From JANYCO01 sp031416415 (GTDB lineage Bacteria; Bacteroidota; Bacteroidia; Cytophagales; Cytophagaceae): a stretch of DNA of 64,000 nt. The translations under genes and the position numbers were made by a program. The notes beneath the pieces were generated by a model. The model was not told the origin of the DNA. It saw only the letters and a program-made list of their open reading frames with translations, and made no database searches. The stretch lies in assembly GCA_031416415.1 (NCBI GenBank), contig JANOTP010000284.1, positions 1 to 64,000 of the forward strand, written 5' to 3'. Each line of letters begins with the position of its first letter. Positions within the stretch are counted from its first letter, which is position 1. This document shows positions 53,042 to 60,343 of this stretch, piece after piece.

Positions 53042-53956
53042 ATGATTAACTATATAAAGCATAAAGATATTGACCGCATCAAATGGGATGCACTTATTGA
53101 TAGAGCGCTCAATAAGAATATCTATGTCTATACGTGGTACTTAGATTTAGTATGTGCTGGGTGGGATGCTATGATCGAAGACGATTATGTTTCTGTAATG
53201 CCCGTAACCAAAGGACGGAAATTTTTTTTTAATTATGTTTACCAACCTATGTTTACCCAGCAGTTGGGAGTTTTTTCGGATAAAGTAATTACACAGTCTT
53301 TAGTAGATTCTTTTCTTAAATTGCTGATTAAAAAATTCAATTATATAGAATTAAATCTCAATTATTCGAATATTTATGTATACGAAGGGTTCACTTATAA
53401 AGAAATGATTAATTATGAAATTGATCTTAATAAATCATTTTTAGAAATTAAGAAAGGCTATAAATTGGATAATAGATGGCAAGTTAAAAAATCTCATCTG
53501 AATAACTTATCTATAGAAAAAACTAAGGAAGTGCTTCCTACGATAGTTATGTTTCAAAAAAACAAAGGACATATTTATACCAATATTAAACAAAAAAATT
53601 ACGACACATTACAAAAGCTTACCAGTTCGTTGATTCAACAAAACAAAGCAGAAGTATGGCATGTTATTGATGAGAAAGGAACTGTATTAGTTGGAGCTTT
53701 TTTCTTTATATTCCAAGACAGAATCGTATTTTCGTTTTCCGGACGAACCGAAGAAGCAAGAGACAAAAAAGCTATGTATTTTTTATGTGATAACGTATTA
53801 GAAGAATATTCAGGTAAAAATATACTATTTGATTTTGCAGGATCTAATGATCCTGGTGTAGGGAATTTTTATAAAAGTTTTGGTGCTGAAGAAAAAAAAT
53901 ATTTACGTATAACAAGAAATAATTTACCCTTTTACATCAAATGGCTAAAAAGATAA
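53042..53956 (+). CDS. FemAB/BioF2-like GNAT acyltransferase
   Basis: A 304-aa protein of the GNAT superfamily with the FemAB-like double-fold organisation: INYIKHKDIDRIKWDALI at the N-terminus, the KSFLEIKKGYKLDNRWQVKKS segment at about 140-160, which resembles the S-x-K-...R-x-x-I-KK region of FemAB-like proteins, and the C-terminal half with GAFFFIFQDRIVFSFSG and FDFAGSNDPGVGNFYKSFG (the acyl-CoA-binding, substrate-channel end). The likely role is N- or O-acylation (or aminoacylation) of a surface sugar or peptide. The gene overlaps the next glycosyltransferase by 16 bases, implying co-translation. Confidence 0.82.
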   Translation: MINYIKHKDIDRIKWDALIDRALNKNIYVYTWYLDLVCAGWDAMIEDDYVSVMPVTKGRKFFFNYVYQPMFTQQLGVFSDKVITQSLVDSFLKLLIKKFNYIELNLNYSNIYVYEGFTYKEMINYEIDLNKSFLEIKKGYKLDNRWQVKKSHLNNLSIEKTKEVLPTIVMFQKNKGHIYTNIKQKNYDTLQKLTSSLIQQNKAEVWHVIDEKGTVLVGAFFFIFQDRIVFSFSGRTEEARDKKAMYFLCDNVLEEYSGKNILFDFAGSNDPGVGNFYKSFGAEEKKYLRITRNNLPFYIKWLKR

Positions 53957-55065
53957 TCGTATCAGTGACTACCGATTTGGTGACGGATCAGAGGGTGCAT
54001 AAGGTCTGTAATAGTCTTCAGAATGCTGGATATGATATTTTATTACTAGGTAGAGAAAAAAGAGATTCATTCATTTTAATAAAAAAAAAGTATAAAGTAC
54101 GTAGATTTAAATTGTTTTTTGAAAAGGGTTTTTTGTTTTATTTAACCTATAATATTCGACTTTTTTTCTTTTTATTATTTTCTAGAGTAGATATTTTATT
54201 AGCCAATGATTTAGATACATTACTTCCTAATTATTTGGTTTCAAAATTAAAAGGTATTCCAATTGTTTATGATAATCATGAATATTTTACGGGTGTTCCA
54301 GAACTTACACAACGCCCATTTGTAAGGGGTATTTGGAAAAAAATCGAGGTCTTTATTTTTCCAAAATTAAAATACGTTTACACAGAAAACGAATCTAAAA
54401 GACGGTTGTATGAAGAAGAGTATAATGTACCATTGTCAGTAATAAGAAATTTACCATTGCTTAGTGTAGATAAACCAAAATTAATTAAACGACCAGAATG
54501 GATTGGTACGAGAAAAATTATTTTATACCAAGGTGCAGTGAATAAAGATAGAGGGTTAGAGGAAATGATAGAAGCAATGAGTTATTTGGATGAATTTGTT
54601 TTTTTAATTATTGGCAAAGGAGATGTTTATAATAGTGTGAAGAATAAGATTGCGGAGTTAGATTTAACGGATAGAATTTATATGTATGGAGAAATTCCAT
54701 TTGAAGAATTACCAAAATATACTGCTCTTGCAGATATTGGAATATCCATTGAGAAAGATACTAATATAAGTTATCGTTATTGTTTACCTAATAAAATTTT
54801 TGATTATATTCATTCAGGTGTTCCTGTCTTAGTGAGTTCTTTATTAGAGATGAAACTCATAATCGATAAATATAATGTAGGGGCAATATTACTTTCTCAC
54901 AACCCTCTAGAAATAGCAAAAATAATTAAAGAAATATTTTCAGATCAAACTAAATATAATCTTTGGAAGTCTAATCTTGCTGATGCATCAAGTAATCTTA
55001 ATTGGGAGATTGAGGAGAAGAAATTATTGAAATTATACGAAAGTATTAGTAAAGAGACTATTTAA
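53941..55065 (+). CDS. GT4-like glycosyltransferase
   Basis: A 374-aa GT-B protein: IIVSVTTDLVTDQRVHKVC at the start, DILLANDLDTLLPNYL and IVYDNHEYFTGVPEL in the N-terminal domain, then KIILYQGAVNKDRGLEEMI, YMYGEIPFEELPKYTALAD and SYRYCLPNKIFDYIHSGVPV in the nucleotide-sugar domain. The EX7E-type acid region is replaced by the C-L-P-N-K-I-F-D-Y pattern seen in a GT4 subset. It ends the small glycan cluster and is followed by a strong terminator. No polymerase, flippase or initiating transferase is present in the window. Confidence 0.9.
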   Translation: MAKKIIVSVTTDLVTDQRVHKVCNSLQNAGYDILLLGREKRDSFILIKKKYKVRRFKLFFEKGFLFYLTYNIRLFFFLLFSRVDILLANDLDTLLPNYLVSKLKGIPIVYDNHEYFTGVPELTQRPFVRGIWKKIEVFIFPKLKYVYTENESKRRLYEEEYNVPLSVIRNLPLLSVDKPKLIKRPEWIGTRKIILYQGAVNKDRGLEEMIEAMSYLDEFVFLIIGKGDVYNSVKNKIAELDLTDRIYMYGEIPFEELPKYTALADIGISIEKDTNISYRYCLPNKIFDYIHSGVPVLVSSLLEMKLIIDKYNVGAILLSHNPLEIAKIIKEIFSDQTKYNLWKSNLADASSNLNWEIEEKKLLKLYESISKETI

Positions 55066-55082
55066 AAAGACGTAAATTCAAT

Positions 55083-55121
55083 AAAAGAGGAGTATCGATT
55101 TTATCCAATACTCCTCTTTTT
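55083..55121. terminator. Bidirectional terminator after the glycan cluster
   Basis: AAAAGAGGAGTAT (55083-55095) pairs with ATACTCCTCTTTT (55108-55120), with a 12-base loop and T-runs outward on both strands. It serves the glycosyltransferase (plus) and the convergent T9SS protein (minus). Confidence 0.77.
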
Positions 55122-55142
55122 ATTAAAGTAAGGTGTATTATT

Positions 55143-56042
55143 TTATTCAACTATTATTTTTTCAAAAACTTCTTTATTGTTTTTCAATTGAATTTTTATG
55201 AAATATATGCCAGGAAGAATTCCAGAGAGTGAAATTTCTTCAGTTGTAATCTTTTTTAGTTGATGGCCAGAAATGTCTGAGAGTTCAATAGAGGTAATTT
55301 CTGAATAGTCTATTCCTTTGATTTTAATAAAGTCATTTGCAGGCATAGGATACAATTCTGCATCTGTTCTATCTACAGCTTTATTTATGATGCCTGTGTA
55401 GGTGCAAGATGCACGTATGCCTGAAGAATAACTTCCAAAATAAGTATCGTCGTAACATCTTAATCCATCTGCTAAGTCAATATCACAAGCTAGAGACAAT
55501 TTTGGTTTTAATCTAAACATATATACAGTGTCGCCAATGCCATAAATTATTTTTGAGTCAAAAGAATAATTGTCATAGTAATTTGCTATATAGGTAACAT
55601 TTAGGGTTTTTAGATCAAATCCATTGATTGTTGTAGTCCCTATTGAATTTACTTTAACAGTTATAGTATCATTGTCTTCCATAGGTGTTGTAATAATTAT
55701 TTCCCATGAATTATTTACTAAAGTATTGAAATTATAGAGTGTTTGAAATTCGCCTCTCTCAAAATCATAAAAATAGACAACGCTATCGTCTTCATATATA
55801 TATTCGAAATTAGTTGTGCGATCAGCACAAGCGGGTGCAGAATTTCTAACTAATTTTTTACAAGTAATTGAATTTATAACAGTGTCTTCTGCAATTGTTA
55901 TTTTAAAATAGTCAATGTTACCACTGAAAGCATATCGTTTTTCATAATGCCAAGTAGTACCATTATTCGATGTAAAATGTTGGCTTGACAAATTGTTGAC
56001 AAGGCTAAATAGAGAAATAAAAAGTAGAATGATTTTTTTCAT
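55143..56042 (-). CDS. Secreted protein with T9SS type A sorting domain, 299 aa
   Basis: Signal peptide (IILLFISLFSLVNNLSSQ) followed by a roughly 200-residue beta-rich region with a few cysteines (SITCKKL, APACADR, CDIDLADGLRCYDDTYFG) that I cannot assign. The last 75 residues are a T9SS sorting domain: LYPMPANDFIKIKG, then IELSDISGHQLKK and GIYFIKIQLKNNKEVFEKIIVE (the last split here). The first region shares the layout of many short Bacteroidota surface proteins of unknown role. Expected location: cell surface or medium via type IX secretion. No linked partner. Confidence 0.85.
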   Translation of the reverse strand: MKKIILLFISLFSLVNNLSSQHFTSNNGTTWHYEKRYAFSGNIDYFKITIAEDTVINSITCKKLVRNSAPACADRTTNFEYIYEDDSVVYFYDFERGEFQTLYNFNTLVNNSWEIIITTPMEDNDTITVKVNSIGTTTINGFDLKTLNVTYIANYYDNYSFDSKIIYGIGDTVYMFRLKPKLSLACDIDLADGLRCYDDTYFGSYSSGIRASCTYTGIINKAVDRTDAELYPMPANDFIKIKGIDYSEITSIELSDISGHQLKKITTEEISLSGILPGIYFIKIQLKNNKEVFEKIIVE

Positions 56043-56233
56043 GTTAATAGCTTTAAAGTTGATTGATTAAAAATTTATTCAAAATAGAATTTATATACTA
56101 CTAAAATGCATATATCTAACATAAAGATATAAAAAGTTTATTAATAGTTTGTTTAAATCAAAATTATAATTACTTTTATTTTGTTATTTAATTTTTAATT
56201 ATCATTCAATTTTTAACCAACAAAATACAAAAC

Positions 56234-57145
56234 ATGAAAAATACAATTAAAACTATGTTCTTTAGTCTACTTTTGAGTTCAATACAAATATGTAATGGAC
56301 AAAATTGGGTTAATCCCTTAGCTGGTTCATCAACTGGGTCTGGAGGTATTACAACTGCTTGGATGGGTACAAGTGCTGGCACTGCTGGACAAGGTAGTTT
56401 TTCTATTCGTACATACGGTAATGAACGCTTAAGAATTAATGAATCAAGTGTTTTTATGGGATTACTTAATCAGGGGACTTATACACCTCAAGGATATAAT
56501 CTTGAAGTTTATGATGTACTGAATCCTGGTTCAATACATACAAGTGTTATTAATGGTCAACAGGCAAATCTTACTTTAATTGTTAGCACATCATTAAACG
56601 CGGGGTATTTGAATAATATATGTACTCAAGGTGATGCAATAGTTAGGGCAGATAAAAATGCTTCTGATTTAATACTTGGAGCTTCGAAATTAAATAATGG
56701 TGCGATTCGTTTTACAACTGGAGCAGTTACGGATCGTGAAAGAATGACAATTACCAATACTGGTCAAATATTAATGGGCTTTGGTGATAATCCAACCTGT
56801 GCTATGCCTGCAGGAGGTGTCTTAGGAGTGAATGGAACTATATTTGCTGCCGGACTTAAAGTGAAACTTGCTTCAACTGGAGCTTCTTGCTTTCCTGATT
56901 ATGTTTTTGAAAAAGATTATAAATTGCCGTCATTGAATAAAGTTGAAGAATTTATAACAGCTAACAAACACTTAGAAGGGATTCCTTCTGCTGCTGAGGT
57001 AGACAAAGAGGGAATCGATGTAGTGGAGTTGGAGAAAAAAATGTTAGAGAAAATCGAAAATCTTTATTTATATGTTATTGATTTGAAAAAAGAGAATGAG
57101 ATCTTGAAAAAAGAAATCAATATTCTTAAAACTACCATTAAATAG
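56234..57145 (+). CDS. Secreted protein with tail-fibre-like coiled-coil C-terminus, 303 aa
   Basis: Signal peptide (MFFSLLLSSIQICNGQ). The N-terminal part is rich in Gly/Ser/Thr (WVNPLAGSSTGSGG...GTAGQGSFSIRTYGNERLRI) and recalls the repetitive beta-structure of phage-tail-fibre-like proteins of Bacteroidota. The C-terminal third begins FPDYVFEKDYKLPSL and runs through HLEGIPSAAEVDKEGIDV into a coiled coil (ELEKKMLEKIENLYLYVI and KKENEILKKEINILK). This C-terminal module is recurrent in secreted Bacteroidota proteins and resembles an S74/chaperone-like trimerisation stalk. No T9SS signal was seen. It precedes the BNR-repeat gene by 34 bases, so a shared transcript is likely. Confidence 0.75.
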   Translation: MKNTIKTMFFSLLLSSIQICNGQNWVNPLAGSSTGSGGITTAWMGTSAGTAGQGSFSIRTYGNERLRINESSVFMGLLNQGTYTPQGYNLEVYDVLNPGSIHTSVINGQQANLTLIVSTSLNAGYLNNICTQGDAIVRADKNASDLILGASKLNNGAIRFTTGAVTDRERMTITNTGQILMGFGDNPTCAMPAGGVLGVNGTIFAAGLKVKLASTGASCFPDYVFEKDYKLPSLNKVEEFITANKHLEGIPSAAEVDKEGIDVVELEKKMLEKIENLYLYVIDLKKENEILKKEINILKTTIK

Positions 57146-57179
57146 TTTTTTTTATTAATTATTTTTAAATTAATTATTT

Positions 57180-59081
57180 ATGAAAATATATAAAATAATT
57201 CTATTAATGGTTTTAGTTATAGTCTCTTTTAATTATTCCTATTCGCAAGTTGATTCTCCTGATGTTATTCCAAATACAGATCCTAATTATAAAGATGGAG
57301 AGGTTCATATTTCAGTAAGCAAAGTATACCCTGGAAATTTGGTATTAAGTGCAATGACTAAATATATAAATAATACAATTCCAACTCAGATTTCAAGATT
57401 TTTAAGTAAAGATTTTGGTCAAACTTGGACGGGAACTCCTTATTTTAAAACCTCTAGTAACTATGGAGATCCAACAACGGCATTTGATGCGAAAGGTAAC
57501 GCATATATTGCTACACTTAATGGTTGTGCTTCTGGTATTAATTTCCAAAAATGTAGTAATGCCAATCAAGGTAGCAGTTCGATTTGGTCGCTAGAAAAAG
57601 CTGCTATTGATGATGGATGTGGGATTAAACATCATGATAAAGAAATGATGGCCTGTGATAATATGCCACAAAGTCCATTCGCAAATAATGTATATTTTGC
57701 TTGGTGGGACTTTACTAGTAATCGAATTAATTTTAATCGTTCTATTGATGAATCTAATACTTTTTCAAATACAATAGTTCTCGGTACCTTAGGAGGATCA
57801 GGAACTAATGTTCAAACAGGACCAAATGGTGAGGTTTATGTCGTTTGGGGTGATAATTATAGGATTGGCTTTGCTAGTTCATTAAATGGGGGGAATAGTT
57901 TTTCCTATCAAACAGATAACGCATTTCCTATAAATGGAATTCAAGGTATATATTTTAATGGGCAAGGTTGTCTATCCTTTCCTTATATGGCTGTTGATAA
58001 AAGTTGTAGACCAACATCTTATCGTGGTAGAATTTATATCTCATGTGATGAAAAAACAAGTATCGATCCAGCACCTTTTAAATCTGAAATTATAGTTCGA
58101 TATTCTGATGATAAAGGTATTACATGGCCATTAGCAAATAAGAAAACGGTAAGTATTCCTTCCGCACTTAATTGTTATCACCATTGTATAGCCGTTGACG
58201 ATGCCACAGGAGATGTGAGTGTTATATACTATGCCATTGAAGATGCAGCATTTACTACAAATGCTTATGTAGCTTATTCTTCTGATGGAGGGGCTACTTT
58301 TAATAATATTAAAGTAAGTGATGCTTCGTTTATTACAGCAGGAGGAATAGTTCCTGGTGGTCATTATATTGGTATAACTGCTTATGGTGGTATTTCTTAT
58401 CCTGCGTGGTTTGATACAAATGTTAAGAAAGTAAAAGTCTCTCCTGTGAAATTTCCTACAGCTCAATATTATCAGTCAAGTGCTAATCTAAATATAAATG
58501 GGACATTGACGTCTTCTGCAATTGCAAGTAGTGTAAATTATCAAGCTTATTATTCTATCGTAACTCCTTTAGTTGGATCCATGAACGTTCCATCAGGTGC
58601 TAAAGCGTATTTTAAAGCTGGGAATTTAATTTCGTTTAAACCTGGTTTTACAGTTGATGTTGGAGGCAATCTTGACGCAAGTATTCAAACAGGAACTCCT
58701 TGTATGAGCACAGTGAATCGTGTTGGAGATATTTCTTTTATTCCTTCATCAGATAGCGCTTACACAGAAGCTCTGGTTTATCCCAATCCATTTTTTAGAA
58801 ATATATCCATAAAATATGAATTTAAAGAACGTTCAGCAGTCGATATTCAATTATACGATACAAAAGGAATGCTTGTGAAATCAGTAAAAGCCGAAGAACA
58901 AGAAATTGGAGTAAAAGAATTAACCTTTGATTTTTCTTCAATACCTAATGGTAATTACGAATATATATTAAACTTAGGAGGTATTACTAAGCGAGGGAAA
59001 TTAATCAAATCCAATTTTGAAGGAGAAATGAATATGCGGATTGAGGAAGAGGAAGAAAGGAGAGAAGGTAAAGAAAAATAG
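57180..59081 (+). CDS. Secreted BNR-repeat (sialidase-fold) protein with T9SS domain and odd C-terminal tail
   Basis: A 633-aa protein with signal peptide (IILLMVLVIVSFNYSYSQ). Asp-box repeats SxDxGxTW occur at S76-KDFGQTW83, near 309 (SDDKGITW) and near 367 (SSDGGATF), which points to a sialidase-like beta-propeller. I could not identify the arginine triad of true sialidases, so enzymatic activity is uncertain. A coathanger-like module (NLISFKPGFTVDVGGNLDAS) precedes a T9SS sorting domain (VYPNPFFRNISIKYEF ... GNYEYILNLGGITKRGKLIK). The protein then runs on for 23 extra residues, rich in Glu/Arg/Lys, beyond the expected end of the signal; this is unusual, since the sorting signal normally ends the protein. 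The coding DNA of the tail is nearly all purine. Confidence 0.82.
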   Translation: MKIYKIILLMVLVIVSFNYSYSQVDSPDVIPNTDPNYKDGEVHISVSKVYPGNLVLSAMTKYINNTIPTQISRFLSKDFGQTWTGTPYFKTSSNYGDPTTAFDAKGNAYIATLNGCASGINFQKCSNANQGSSSIWSLEKAAIDDGCGIKHHDKEMMACDNMPQSPFANNVYFAWWDFTSNRINFNRSIDESNTFSNTIVLGTLGGSGTNVQTGPNGEVYVVWGDNYRIGFASSLNGGNSFSYQTDNAFPINGIQGIYFNGQGCLSFPYMAVDKSCRPTSYRGRIYISCDEKTSIDPAPFKSEIIVRYSDDKGITWPLANKKTVSIPSALNCYHHCIAVDDATGDVSVIYYAIEDAAFTTNAYVAYSSDGGATFNNIKVSDASFITAGGIVPGGHYIGITAYGGISYPAWFDTNVKKVKVSPVKFPTAQYYQSSANLNINGTLTSSAIASSVNYQAYYSIVTPLVGSMNVPSGAKAYFKAGNLISFKPGFTVDVGGNLDASIQTGTPCMSTVNRVGDISFIPSSDSAYTEALVYPNPFFRNISIKYEFKERSAVDIQLYDTKGMLVKSVKAEEQEIGVKELTFDFSSIPNGNYEYILNLGGITKRGKLIKSNFEGEMNMRIEEEEERREGKEK

Positions 59082-59085
59082 AATT

Positions 59086-59133
59086 ATTTTAAGCTTGTTG
59101 CAGGAGCTTTTATTTTTGCAACAAGCTTAAAAT
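59086..59133 (+). terminator. Terminator after the BNR-repeat gene
   Basis: A perfect 17-bp stem, ATTTTAAGCTTGTTGCA (59086-59102) with TGCAACAAGCTTAAAAT (59117-59133), and a 14-base loop. ATATTTTTTTAAA follows. It starts 5 bases after the stop codon. Confidence 0.75.
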
Positions 59134-59214
59134 ATATTTTTTTAAATAGTATATGGGGAACTAAGTATTAATGACGATAGCTATCTTTTTTAATTTTAGG
59201 TCTCGTTAATTATA

Positions 59215-60303
59215 ATGAATAAGCACCGACATTATTTTCATACCTTTGATGCATTACGTTTTTTTGCATTTTTTAAAGTATTTCTTTTGCACTTACCAAT
59301 ATTGGCAATACCAGGCTTTAGCTATCTAAAATCAGGAGGAGGAATGGGTGTTACTTTCTTTTTTGTACTCAGTGGATTTTTAATAACCTATATTATACTT
59401 TCAGAAAAAGTGGAAACAGGTACAATAAATTTCAAGCATTTTATTCTAAGAAGAATCTTAAGAATATGGCCTTTATATTATTTAATGATACTCTTTGCAT
59501 ATTTGACACCTCAGATTTTAGAGTACTTATCAATCACTGGCACTACTGATGGCTATGAGCCAAATCTATTAGTTTCTCTATTTTTTCTAGAAAACTATAA
59601 AATGATTTATGAGAATGGATTTCCGAGTGTATCAACCTTAGGAGTCACTTGGTCAATATGTATTGAAGAACATTTTTATTTGGTTTGGGGAACAATACTT
59701 TTTTTTACCAATGTTCGAAAAGTGTATATTCCAATTATTATTTCAATATTAATTGCTAATGTATCACGTTATTTTTTCTATAAAAATAATTGGCTAGCTA
59801 TTGATATTTTTACAACCATAGATTACTTTGCCTATGGTGCAATACCAGCGTATTTATTAGTAAATTTTAAAAATAAAACACTTGAAATTATTAATCAAAT
59901 CTCAATTCACTTTAAAAGGGGAGCAATCCTAATTATTCTTATATACATACTACTTGCTCAAAATATAAACGCGCTATTTAAAACATTTATTGAGCCTACT
60001 CTTTTAGGATTATTTTTTTGCAGTATCATCATGATTGTTCTTCCAGAAAACAATCGAATAAAAATCAATCAAAAAAATATACTTAGCAAATTAGGGACTT
60101 TTACTTATGGGCTTTATTTATTGCATTCTTTAATACTAAATATTCTTCTTAAGATATTTGAGATATTAGGATTTCCCTTAATAAATTTTTGTGTCTCTAG
60201 CGTGTTTCTCCTGTTATCACTAGTTTTTACTATTGTTGCAGGAGCTTCTTCCTATTACTTAATTGAAAAGCCCTTTTTAAACATTAAAAAACATTTTCAG
60301 TAA
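59215..60303 (+). CDS. OafA/YrhL family membrane O-acyltransferase
   Basis: A 362-aa protein with about ten predicted membrane helices. The family start is FDALRFFAFFKVFLLHLP (residues 9-26) with the conserved R and H, followed by GGGMGVTFFFVLSGFLITYI and FKHFILRRILRIWPLYYLM. SICIEEHFYLVWGTILFF, with the E-E-H-F-Y-L pattern, is also typical. OafA-type enzymes acetylate or otherwise acylate surface polysaccharides in the cytoplasmic membrane. It is not next to the glycan cluster (4 kb away), so a link is possible but not shown. It is convergent with the TonB receptor gene, 40 bases apart. Confidence 0.92.
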   Translation: MNKHRHYFHTFDALRFFAFFKVFLLHLPILAIPGFSYLKSGGGMGVTFFFVLSGFLITYIILSEKVETGTINFKHFILRRILRIWPLYYLMILFAYLTPQILEYLSITGTTDGYEPNLLVSLFFLENYKMIYENGFPSVSTLGVTWSICIEEHFYLVWGTILFFTNVRKVYIPIIISILIANVSRYFFYKNNWLAIDIFTTIDYFAYGAIPAYLLVNFKNKTLEIINQISIHFKRGAILIILIYILLAQNINALFKTFIEPTLLGLFFCSIIMIVLPENNRIKINQKNILSKLGTFTYGLYLLHSLILNILLKIFEILGFPLINFCVSSVFLLLSLVFTIVAGASSYYLIEKPFLNIKKHFQ

Positions 60304-60343
60304 TTAGATCTCTTATAAAGTAAAAGTAATTTATGTAACCTCT

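Noticed and set aside
57180..59081. BNR protein as a true sialidase
   Set aside because: Asp boxes alone are not diagnostic, and the catalytic arginine triad could not be identified.
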